Origin: Pleionea sp. CnH1-48
GTDB lineage: Bacteria; Pseudomonadota; Gammaproteobacteria; Enterobacterales; Kangiellaceae
NCBI RefSeq assembly: GCF_024124665.1
Contig: NZ_JAMXSB010000013.1
Coordinates: 62,001-126,000, forward strand
Direction of reading: 5' to 3'
DNA: 64,000 bases
The number at the start of each line of letters is the position of its first letter. Positions within the stretch are counted from its first letter, which is position 1. Below the pieces are notes generated by a model. The model made no database searches, had not been told where the DNA came from, and saw nothing but the letters and a program-made list of their open reading frames with translations. Both the position numbers and the translations under genes were made by a program. Positions 56,788 through 64,000 of this stretch are shown here, piece by piece.

Positions 56788-59352
56788 TTAATAAGTATCT
56801 TCAAAGCATGCTTCCAATGCATCCAGTGACGACATAGTAGCAATCACATTAGCCAGGTTAGATTGATGGAATCCATAATCATTTAACTTGTTATAATTAT
56901 TTTCATCATTGGCCGCCGCGAGTTGTCGTTCCAACTCAGTTCTCACTTCAGAAATATTATTAACATTTACCCCTATCTTTAACAATTGTACCGGCGTGTA
57001 AGCTCCGTAATGACAGCCAGATTTTATTTTGTTGCAATAGTAGTTTGTACTATGAGCAAGCTGGCTTTGTGGTTGGTTATCAAAGTATGCAGGCAAAGAG
57101 CTCGCATCATTCTTTTGTAAAACCAAGCTATTCATCTCGTCACTGTTAACGTTATAATGATTTGCAGCACTCGCCCAGGAATCAATTTGAGATGCCTGAT
57201 TTCTAATATCGCCCTGAAGCTGCTCTAGCTTTTTCCAGCCTTGACGAATGAGCACTTCCGCTTCTTTTTTATGTGGGTCTATTTTCTTATCGTAACGCCC
57301 CTCAATATTAGCAATTTCAGCACTGAACTGTGTTGTTCTGTTTTTAAGATAATCAAGCCTATCTTCTAAATGTTCTTTTTTATTTACCAAAGCCTCTTTT
57401 TGAGGCTCACTATCCTTTAATTCTTTGTGACGAATAGAAGCATCTTCATACTTGTTTTTAGCATCCAGATAGTTTTGATAAAGTTCGGCCTGACTTGCAT
57501 CCAAATGTCTATAGAAGTTTTTAGATGTTAACTTACTTGACACGGACAAGGGTATTTTTTGACCTACCTTTTTTGAGAGCATATCCAGACGCTTTTTATA
57601 AAAGGTTTCATCAGTTTTAGCTTTTTCTAGTGGACGCTCATGTTGGGTATAGATTTTTTTTTCAATTGCATCGATCTTATTCTGAGTCGCCTCTATAGAA
57701 GCTGTGCGCTTATTCAACACGGCATCGATTTCAGACTGCATCGACTGACTAAGTTGCCCCATCTGATTCAGATGGTTATCAATCTTAGCATTTTTCCTCT
57801 GGATTTCAGCCGCCGATGGGTACCCCATTTTGTGGGACACAGCAAAGTACTCTGTCGTGCTTTGTTCAAATTTTTGAGACATAGATTCAGAAAACTTCGA
57901 AACCTCTTGCTCGAATAGCGCTTTCTGCTCATTAAATGTTGGCTTATGCGATAGCATAGACGCATTTTCAATTTTAGTTTGAGCAAAGTTGGTTGGCACA
58001 GTGTTACTTTGTTCGGCCATAGTCATGGTCATAGAAGAAACAATACCAGGCTCTTGAACGATACGAGGAATCTGCTTTGCAATAAACCAGGTAGCTTCAT
58101 TATCACCGTTAGCTTCATTAAGCCCACGAGCTACATTGCCAGCTAACTGGTGCTCTTGATAATCGGGTTGTTTTAACGATTGAGACAGCGCAGCCTTTGT
58201 AAACCCATAAGTTTGATAACGATCAGCTAATGAATCTGCCAAAAGATTAGCATTCCTAGTTGTATCAAATACTCCAATTTCATCTAAAACCTGATGAAAG
58301 TCAGAGAAGTCTCCGTTTGATACAATATGCATTATTTTTTCATCAATCTTCTGAATCAAATCATCGCCTTTTCCAACTCGTTGAATATGAGCTTTCAGCT
58401 CAAGTAATACATTTTTTTGACTGCCACACACTCTCAATGCAGCTAATGTTGCTTTTTGCGGTGATAGTTCTACATGAACTTTAGCATGAGCGACGTTAGC
58501 AGGCACATTCGAAATCACATCATTACCGCTTATTCCAACAATGCCACCATTGCGTACATTATGAAGACAAACATCGGTATTATCGTATCGAATGATTTGA
58601 TCTCCAGTGTAACCATAAGCATTTTTATTGTTGCTTGGCGTAAAATCGGGCCTGTCTCGGTAGGAAGAATAAATGGAATAACACGGTCCCAGAGAAATAT
58701 CTTGTGAGCTACTCCAAAATAACTGATTTTCTAAACGATCACAGAAGTTTGTTATCCTGGCTTGACAATGCTCACAGGGTCCATAATTTGAAGCGAACTC
58801 AATAGACACTTGATCGCCATCTTGTACATCGCCATTGTTAACCCAGTTTTGAACGTTGCGATAGGCTTCATTTAATGAAGCTACCTCAGCATCTCTCTTT
58901 GTTGAGTTGGGGTGACCTACACCAGAGTAAACATTTCTATATTCATCATAATCATCATGAGTTTGACTGACAAAGGGCTGACCACTAGAGTCGGTAGCAT
59001 AAAAAGTGTGAACTTCTTGGCCATTTCGAATAATAGCGATACGGATTTTCGAGAGAGCAGCACCATTATTACCCTCATTTAAAGTGGATGAAAATGAATG
59101 ACTTCGAGTTAATCTAGGTATCGACTCTTTTAACGTTGCCGACGTTTTTCCAGAGTTTATAGCATCAACAGGTCGATTCATTCTAACGTTGGCCTGACTG
59201 ACATCGACCTGTCGAATGCTATTGTTTAAGTTGTTAGCAACAGGAGTAATTACTTTCTGCGTTGGATTATGATTAATAACTTTCAGTGAAGTATTTAAGG
59301 TATTCTGGCTGGCTGCTGTGCCAAGCGAGTTATTTAAGATTGGTGTTTGCAT
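56788..59352 (-). CDS. Candidate type III secretion effector with deaminase-like motif
   Basis: An 854-residue protein of no family I recognise. Residues 1-95 are Asn/Ser/Thr-rich without a Sec signal, as in type III effectors. Residues 100-210 hold DAEVASL (Asp154, Glu156) and, 35 residues later, YGPCEHCQ (Cys193, Cys196). This DxE...PCxxC spacing resembles the zinc site of nucleotide-deaminase-superfamily toxins that use Asp instead of His. Residues about 470-760 are Lys/Glu/Gln-rich and strongly coiled-coil. The last 90 residues are globular. It lies 30 bases after a CesT-type chaperone gene and has AGGA 8 bases before the ATG. The effector role is inferred from the chaperone; the deaminase role from the motif alone. 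Confidence 0.6.
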   Translation of the reverse strand: MQTPILNNSLGTAASQNTLNTSLKVINHNPTQKVITPVANNLNNSIRQVDVSQANVRMNRPVDAINSGKTSATLKESIPRLTRSHSFSSTLNEGNNGAALSKIRIAIIRNGQEVHTFYATDSSGQPFVSQTHDDYDEYRNVYSGVGHPNSTKRDAEVASLNEAYRNVQNWVNNGDVQDGDQVSIEFASNYGPCEHCQARITNFCDRLENQLFWSSSQDISLGPCYSIYSSYRDRPDFTPSNNKNAYGYTGDQIIRYDNTDVCLHNVRNGGIVGISGNDVISNVPANVAHAKVHVELSPQKATLAALRVCGSQKNVLLELKAHIQRVGKGDDLIQKIDEKIMHIVSNGDFSDFHQVLDEIGVFDTTRNANLLADSLADRYQTYGFTKAALSQSLKQPDYQEHQLAGNVARGLNEANGDNEATWFIAKQIPRIVQEPGIVSSMTMTMAEQSNTVPTNFAQTKIENASMLSHKPTFNEQKALFEQEVSKFSESMSQKFEQSTTEYFAVSHKMGYPSAAEIQRKNAKIDNHLNQMGQLSQSMQSEIDAVLNKRTASIEATQNKIDAIEKKIYTQHERPLEKAKTDETFYKKRLDMLSKKVGQKIPLSVSSKLTSKNFYRHLDASQAELYQNYLDAKNKYEDASIRHKELKDSEPQKEALVNKKEHLEDRLDYLKNRTTQFSAEIANIEGRYDKKIDPHKKEAEVLIRQGWKKLEQLQGDIRNQASQIDSWASAANHYNVNSDEMNSLVLQKNDASSLPAYFDNQPQSQLAHSTNYYCNKIKSGCHYGAYTPVQLLKIGVNVNNISEVRTELERQLAAANDENNYNKLNDYGFHQSNLANVIATMSSLDALEACFEDTY

Positions 59353-59382
59353 AATGTTAGTCCTTAAAAATCGTCGTTATAG

Positions 59383-59847
59383 TTACACGCTAAAAGTTAA
59401 CTCGTTTGTATTCTCATGCACCTTGTCACAAGAAGAGTTTTTAGCATCATCATCAAGTTCGTTCGACCAAATAACGCAAATATCTGCCAGCGCTTGATAG
59501 ATAGAAAACACATCACTCGCTGAAATACCGTCAACACCTCTCTGGAAGCTTGCGGTTAACCGATTTGAATGCTCACATATACCAAGAGTGATTCCGCCTG
59601 TTGAGTTAAAGCCTGTGTTAGCCACTAGTAAGCGAGCGTATACCGACTCATTGTTTTCCTTAGATAACTCCATCCCATAACATACAAACAAGACGGTATC
59701 AGAGTCCTCAAAATAGATTTGATTGACTTCCACTTTCTCATCAAATACAAAACCAACACCATGATTGTCATCTAGAGAGTATTCTTCAAACCCTAAAGAT
59801 TTCATCACTTCATCCATTACCTTTTGATAGCTCGCTAAATTTGTCAT
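59383..59847 (-). CDS. CesT-family type III secretion chaperone
   Basis: 154 residues, acidic. The pattern fits class I chaperones of the Tir chaperone (CesT) family: an N-terminal helix, VGFVFDEKVEVNQIYFED, a beta strand with VLFVCYGMEL, then YARLLVANTGFNSTGGITLG with the typical LLxAN...GGxxLG block, LTASFQRGVDGISASDVFS and a C-terminal amphipathic helix. Such dimeric proteins hold effectors unfolded for secretion and are usually encoded next to their client. The downstream 854-residue protein fits that. No type III apparatus genes are in this window. Confidence 0.72.
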   Translation of the reverse strand: MTNLASYQKVMDEVMKSLGFEEYSLDDNHGVGFVFDEKVEVNQIYFEDSDTVLFVCYGMELSKENNESVYARLLVANTGFNSTGGITLGICEHSNRLTASFQRGVDGISASDVFSIYQALADICVIWSNELDDDAKNSSCDKVHENTNELTFSV

Positions 59848-60090
59848 TTCACTTTCCTCGTATTAACTCAACTTTCTTGTTGTTTTCGTAACGACGATTT
59901 AAATTAAGTTTTCAGGAAAAGTTTCAACCTTCATCATGAAAGATAAAAAGATGCCAGAGGAACTAGAAAGAAAAACACAGAAGAGACACCCAGCCAAATC
60001 CACAAGCAACTGATTTAAAAGGGCTTTCAAGATCTTAAAACTAGCTTTATTTCAAGGTAAAAAGTTAAATTTTAGCTGTAAATTAACTCT

Positions 60091-60106
60091 ATTACATTCC
60101 ATTACA
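60091..60106 (+). promoter_or_regulatory. Operator-like site A (ATTACATT-CC-ATTACA)
   Basis: Two ATTACA half-sites in direct repeat with 10-base periodicity, so both face the same side of the helix. The same 16-base site recurs inverted at 60146-60161, differing only at the two central bases. It lies about 245 bases upstream of the chaperone ATG. Confidence 0.6.
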
Positions 60107-60145
60107 CACCCTAAAACCTCTCGGACAGCTTACCTTATTTTTCGA

Positions 60146-60161
60146 TGTAATAAAATGTAAT
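60146..60161 (-). promoter_or_regulatory. Operator-like site B (ATTACATT-TT-ATTACA)
   Basis: Inverted copy of site A, separated from it by 39 bases. The pair looks like the binding region of a dedicated regulator for the chaperone/effector-like operon, perhaps with DNA looping. Confidence 0.6.
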
Positions 60162-60193
60162 GGACAAATCAATCTTTATGATTCAAAGCGGAT

Positions 60194-60222
60194 AAAAAAA
60201 CCGGCAATAAGCCGGTTTTTTT
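60194..60222. terminator. Bidirectional intrinsic terminator (rlmB)
   Basis: AAACCGGC-AATAA-GCCGGTTT flanked by A7 and T7, about 60 bases after the rlmB stop on the minus strand. It also insulates the downstream chaperone operon. Confidence 0.92.
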
Positions 60223-60284
60223 GTGGGTATCTATTAAAAAGTAGATATTGCAGGAATAATTTTTTAATAACAAAGAAAGCTCAA

Positions 60285-61031
60285 CTATGCAGAATCTTTT
60301 TGTCGAACAATTTCAAACAAGCACACACCTGTCGCTACAGAAACATTCAAGCTACTGACACTGCCTTTCATGGGGATCTTGATCAACTCATCACAATTCT
60401 CTCGCGTTAAGCGTCGCATCCCTTTGTCTTCGGCCCCCATGATTAATGCCATTGGTCCCGTAAACTTTGCCTCAAAGGTATTTTGTTCGGCTTCACCAGC
60501 GGTACCAATAATCCAGACACCTAAATCCTGTAACTGCTTTAAACAACGAACCAAATTAGTGACAGCAAAAAATGGAACGGTTTCGGCGGCACCACAGGCG
60601 ACCTTTCTTACCGTTGCATTTAGTCCCACCGACTTATCTTTTGGAACCACAACACCATGAATGCCTGCTGCATCAGCGGTTCGTAAACAAGCCCCCAGAT
60701 TATGTGGATCAGTAACACCATCCAGAATCAACAAGAAGGTTTTTTCTTGGAGCTTTTCTACCAGTTCATACAAACTGTTTTCTGACTGAACCGTTGCACC
60801 ACCAGCCACATCAGCAATAACACCCTGGTGAACATCCTCAGGCAGCATCTTATCTAGCTTCTCTTTAGCCCAGCGTACCACAGGTATCTGATGCTTTTTA
60901 GCCAACTGCATAACATTTTGGCTACGCTGATCCTGACGATTTGCCTGCATATAAATCTTTACAACTTGATCGCTGCTTTTCTTTAACAATAATTCAACAG
61001 CGTGTATGCCGCAGACTTGTTTCTCACTCAT
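60285..61031 (-). CDS. rlmB: 23S rRNA (guanosine-2'-O-)-methyltransferase RlmB
   Basis: 248 residues of the SpoU/TrmH family. N-terminal substrate-binding domain (CGIHAVELLLKKS), then the SPOUT motifs LILDGVTDPHNLGACLRTAD, LIMGAEDKGMRRLTRENCDE and IPMKGSVSSLNVSVATGVC. It methylates G2251 of 23S rRNA. Its ATG overlaps the rnr stop by one base (TAATG), as in the conserved rnr-rlmB pair. Confidence 0.96.
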   Translation of the reverse strand: MSEKQVCGIHAVELLLKKSSDQVVKIYMQANRQDQRSQNVMQLAKKHQIPVVRWAKEKLDKMLPEDVHQGVIADVAGGATVQSENSLYELVEKLQEKTFLLILDGVTDPHNLGACLRTADAAGIHGVVVPKDKSVGLNATVRKVACGAAETVPFFAVTNLVRCLKQLQDLGVWIIGTAGEAEQNTFEAKFTGPMALIMGAEDKGMRRLTRENCDELIKIPMKGSVSSLNVSVATGVCLFEIVRQKDSA

Positions 61032-63463
61032 TATTTACGCCTATTCTTTCTCGTCTTTTTAGGTGCCGCTTTCGGTTTTGACTTAACCGCACCTTTAGAT
61101 TTCTTCCCAGTCGATTTTTTTGTCGAAGATTTTCGACCTTTTACAGAGCTTTTCTTCTTTGGATCTTTCTTGCCTTTTTTACCAGCAGCCCCCAAGCCAT
61201 AAAGCTTATCTCTCTCACTACGACCACTCGACTTCTCTTTGCGTTCAGTCAATCGTCGAACCAGTTCAAAGTCTATTTTTCGGTCTTCCAGATCAACGCT
61301 GGCTACTTGCACTAACAACTTATCACCTAAACGGAAACTCGAGCCAGAACGCTCACCAACCAAACGCTGCCTGCCAGCATCAAAATGGAAGTAGTCTCGC
61401 CCAAGAGAAGTAATATGAATCAAGCCTTCGATATAAAACTCTTGCAAGCGCACAAAAAGGCCAAAGTTGGTTACAGCAACCACCTCTCCTTCGTACTCCT
61501 GACCAACTCGGCTGGTCATAAACTCGCACTTCAGCCAATCAAGGACATCACGAGTCGCCATGTCCGCATTGCGTTCCATTGCAGAGCAAGACTCACCTAA
61601 CTGAGTTAGTTGTTCATGACTATAAGGTAAGGCGCCGCGGTAGACTTGCTTGGTTTGTTTGGTTGCTCTTTCGTCTTTTAGTAACTCACTTTTGATCACT
61701 CGATGAATAATGAGATCAGGATAACGACGAATAGGCGAAGTGAAGTGGGTATAGGCATTAAATGCCAAACCAAAGTGCCCCTCATTGTCTGGGCTGTAAA
61801 CCGCCTGACTCATAGAACGCAGCAACATGGTTTGCACCTGTTCAAAGTCAGGTCGTCCTACGACACCTTTTAACAGTTCAGAATAATCTTTAGGTGTCGG
61901 CTTGTGGCCGCCAAACATAAACAGTCCCAGCTCACCCAGATAAGAACGTAAGTCCTCCAGCTTCTTTTCTGTGGGGCCTTCATGAATGCGGTACATTCCG
62001 GGAATTTTCTTCTTGATAAAGAAGCGAGCGGCGGCAACGTTGGCACAAATCATACACTCTTCAATAATACGATGGGCATCATTGCGTTCTACGGGTACCA
62101 CTTTATCAATCTTACGGCCTTCATTAAATACAATCTGAGTTTCGGTGGTTTCAAACTCAATAGCGCCGCGTTGTTTTCTTACTTTTAATCGAGATTGATA
62201 GAGCGCATACAACTCCTGGATATGCGGTAGCAGCTCAGCATATTCTTCTCTAAGCGCTTCATCACCTTGCAGCATGTCCCAAACTTTGGTGTAAGTTAAA
62301 CGAGCCTTTGAGTGCATCACCGCAGGATAAAATTTATAACCGCTGATTTTACCTTTGGCACTCACCGTTATCTCAGAGACCATGCACAAGCGATCAACAT
62401 GAGGGTTCAGAGAACATAAGCCGTTTGAGATCTGCTCAGGCAACATAGGCACTACGTATTCGGGAAAGTATACCGATGTTCCTCGCTGTACCGCCTCTTT
62501 ATCTAATGCACTTTCTGGTGTGACGTAATGAGAAACATCAGCGATAGCTACCCACAGCCGCCAACCACCGCTGTCTTTCCATTCACAATAAACAGCGTCA
62601 TCAAAGTCTCGAGCATCTTCTCCATCGATGGTTACAAAAGGTAAATCGCGTAAATCCCTACGGCCTGCCTTATCTGCTTCTGTCACTTCGGGCGCTAATG
62701 ATTGCAACTCATTCATCACAGCATCAGGCCATTCTCTACGAATGCCGTAGTTGTGAATGGCTACATCGATTTCCATGCCTGGCGCCAGATAATCGCCCAA
62801 CACTTGAACAACTGCACCAACTGGTTGAGACTTTTCCTGTGGTCGATGAACCACTCGCGCGACAACGACCTGCCCAGGTTCAGCACCGGCCTGCTGGCCT
62901 TCTGGTATCAAAATGTCATGGGTAAATCGATTATCGTTGGGTGTAACAAACCCAATACCGCTCTCAAAGTAGTAGCGTCCGACCATCTGCACAGCATTGT
63001 CTTCATCTTCTAATACTTCAACGATTTTGGCTTCGGTGCGACCTTTGTGGTCGATGCCTTTGCAACGTACCACCACACGCTCTCCATGAAATACTTTGCG
63101 CATTTCACGAGGGCTTAAGTACCAATCATCACCGCCATCATCAGACACAAAAAAGCCGAAACCATCACGATGGCCTTCTACTCGTCCGGTACATAAATCC
63201 AGTTTACTGACGGGACCATAACCGTCTTTGCGGTTGCGTATTATTTGACCATCACGTTCCATCGCTTTTAAGCGTCGGCTTAAAGCGACGTGATCATCTG
63301 AGTTTTCGGTATCCAGCCCCAATCCAGAGAAAATCTCATTAAAACGAGCGGGACCATCATGAGATTCGAGAAATTCAAGAATAAACTCGCGGCTGGGAAT
63401 AGGGTTTTCATATTTTTTCGCTTCTCTTTCCCTAAAAGGGTCGCGAATTTTATTTTTTGGCAT
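61031..63463 (-). CDS. rnr: Ribonuclease R
   Basis: 810 residues from the ATG at 63463. Order: winged-helix/HTH start (SREFILEFLESHDGPARFNE), cold-shock domains, RNB catalytic domain with DGEDARDFDDAVYCEW carrying the metal-binding Asp cluster, then an S1 domain (EYEGEVVAVTNFGLFVRLQE). The Lys/Ser-rich basic tail is about 70 residues (KKGKKDPKKKSSVKGRKSST). A 3'-5' exoribonuclease for structured RNA. First gene of the rnr-rlmB pair. Confidence 0.96.
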   Translation of the reverse strand: MPKNKIRDPFREREAKKYENPIPSREFILEFLESHDGPARFNEIFSGLGLDTENSDDHVALSRRLKAMERDGQIIRNRKDGYGPVSKLDLCTGRVEGHRDGFGFFVSDDGGDDWYLSPREMRKVFHGERVVVRCKGIDHKGRTEAKIVEVLEDEDNAVQMVGRYYFESGIGFVTPNDNRFTHDILIPEGQQAGAEPGQVVVARVVHRPQEKSQPVGAVVQVLGDYLAPGMEIDVAIHNYGIRREWPDAVMNELQSLAPEVTEADKAGRRDLRDLPFVTIDGEDARDFDDAVYCEWKDSGGWRLWVAIADVSHYVTPESALDKEAVQRGTSVYFPEYVVPMLPEQISNGLCSLNPHVDRLCMVSEITVSAKGKISGYKFYPAVMHSKARLTYTKVWDMLQGDEALREEYAELLPHIQELYALYQSRLKVRKQRGAIEFETTETQIVFNEGRKIDKVVPVERNDAHRIIEECMICANVAAARFFIKKKIPGMYRIHEGPTEKKLEDLRSYLGELGLFMFGGHKPTPKDYSELLKGVVGRPDFEQVQTMLLRSMSQAVYSPDNEGHFGLAFNAYTHFTSPIRRYPDLIIHRVIKSELLKDERATKQTKQVYRGALPYSHEQLTQLGESCSAMERNADMATRDVLDWLKCEFMTSRVGQEYEGEVVAVTNFGLFVRLQEFYIEGLIHITSLGRDYFHFDAGRQRLVGERSGSSFRLGDKLLVQVASVDLEDRKIDFELVRRLTERKEKSSGRSERDKLYGLGAAGKKGKKDPKKKSSVKGRKSSTKKSTGKKSKGAVKSKPKAAPKKTRKNRRK

Positions 63464-63521
63464 CAAAGCTTCCAGTTTTCATCAATAAAACAATTTTACC
63501 TAATATACGTCCAAAACAGAA

Positions 63522-63550
63522 TTGACAATTACTATTCCTCGCAGTATAGT
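63522..63550 (+). promoter_or_regulatory. Promoter of tRNA-Leu
   Basis: TTGACA (63522-63527), a 17-base spacer and TATAGT (63545-63550), followed by the GC-rich discriminator TCGCCGCGCG typical of stringently controlled stable-RNA promoters. Confidence 0.9.
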
Positions 63551-63575
63551 TCGCCGCGCGTTAAATTGCGCGTAT

Positions 63576-63662
63576 GCCCAGGTGGTGAAATTGGTAGACA
63601 CGCCAGCTTCAGGTGCTGGTGACCTTCTGGTCGTGGCGGTTCGAGTCCGCCCCTGGGCACCA
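63576..63662 (+). tRNA. tRNA-Leu (anticodon CAG)
   Basis: 87 bases including the encoded CCA. The acceptor stem GCCCAGG pairs with CCTGGGC. The anticodon loop TTCAGGT is closed by CCAGC/GCTGG, giving CAG, which reads CUG. A long variable arm (GACCTTCTGGTC) and the T-arm GGCGG-TTCGAGT-CCGCC are as expected for a class II tRNA. Confidence 0.96.
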
Positions 63663-64000
63663 TCCATTCCTTGTATACATCCTTTATTTTCAATAAGTTA
63701 CAGAAAATCTCTGCAAAAAGCGAATAAACTTAATCAGTACTAGCAAACATAGTCACTTCAGCCTAAATAAGAACAGTATTCTTTTTAATGGTTGCACTTT
63801 TATAACTAAGAGCAAAAACGAACTCTCATAAAGCTCAAAAAGTAGACAAGCTTAAAATATTCTATTATTATGCGCCTCGATTTTTGGGCTAACCGACGGA
63901 TTGGTTACTTGTTAAAGGTGAAGAACCTCTTTTCTGTTCTTCAATTTTAAAAAGCACGGACTTCCATACACTAAACAACGACTCATTAAATTATATTTTT
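63663..64000. other. Region after tRNA-Leu to window edge
   Basis: 338 AT-rich bases. No gene, tRNA or clear terminator is recognised. A gene may start beyond the edge. Confidence 0.4.

Larger units (their letters stand above)
59848..60284. other. Upstream region of the chaperone/effector-like operon
   Basis: 437 bases containing two inverted copies of ATTACATTNNATTACA (60091-60106 and 60146-60161) and a bidirectional terminator (60194-60222). No gene is seen. Confidence 0.7.

Noticed and set aside
1..64000. CRISPR arrays, prophage or insertion sequences
   Set aside because: No regularly spaced repeats, integrase, transposase or phage structural genes were seen; the only dispersed repeats are the ERIC-type elements.

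Overview
The window reads as chromosomal DNA of a marine-type gammaproteobacterium. The evidence is the gene content and order: rpsF-rpsR-rplI-dnaB-alr, rnr-rlmB, mpl-ubiX, a yadGH-like ABC pair, tyrA near a DAHP synthase, dusA, and pspA/pspC. The combination of a PPi-type phosphofructokinase, a membrane pyrophosphatase and many TonB-dependent, TPR and signalling proteins suggests the Kangiellaceae/Oceanospirillales neighbourhood. That family-level placement is inference only. Most genes lie on the minus strand.

Layout. 1-2771: 5' part of a secreted protein with fibronectin-like repeats followed by a SpvB/Rhs-type start. 3414-8990: a one-protein hybrid two-component regulator (periplasmic propellers, kinase, receiver, AraC HTH) convergent with a secreted pectinacetylesterase-family hydrolase. 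9560-14501: CbiM-like permease, OGFr-N protein, msrA, Lon-related protease and DUF350. 14501-17770: lytic transglycosylase, tyrA and DAHP synthase; the last is preceded by an unannotated 30-residue Phe/Tyr-rich leader ORF. 17771-25386: LON-domain protein, ABC exporter, GGDEF-EAL protein, ubiX, mpl and an unknown membrane protein. 25614-32003: PPi-phosphofructokinase, TonB-like protein, HPt/HD-GYP-like protein, K+-dependent-type membrane pyrophosphatase and soluble pyrophosphatase. 32064-36521: FlgO/TPR membrane protein, DUF4097 protein, anti-sigma and ECF sigma factors. 36670-42285: DUF2333, copper chaperone, PspC, PspA, dusA, trypco2 protein, receiver protein and DUF3718. 42431-50734: chemoreceptor, TonB receptor, YjbQ, alr and dnaB. 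50929-52077: ribosomal protein operon. 52383-53060: a lipoprotein gene broken by an in-frame TGA. 53569-56622: large Oar-like TonB receptor. 56788-59847: an unrecognised 854-residue protein preceded by a CesT-family type III secretion chaperone. 60285-63662: rlmB, rnr and tRNA-Leu(CAG).

Three things stand out. First, the chaperone/effector-like pair at 56788-59847 has a candidate deaminase-type zinc motif (DxE...PCxxC) and an inverted pair of nearly identical 16-base sites upstream, with no type III apparatus in view. Second, the aromatic-rich leader peptide upstream of DAHP synthase points to attenuation by Phe/Tyr supply. Third, four dispersed ERIC-type palindromic repeats (three of about 125 bp, one internally deleted to 62 bp) sit in intergenic spaces. 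Three pyrophosphate enzymes within 6.5 kb suggest a PPi-linked energy economy. All starts and functions were judged by eye from the sequence; no database search was run.
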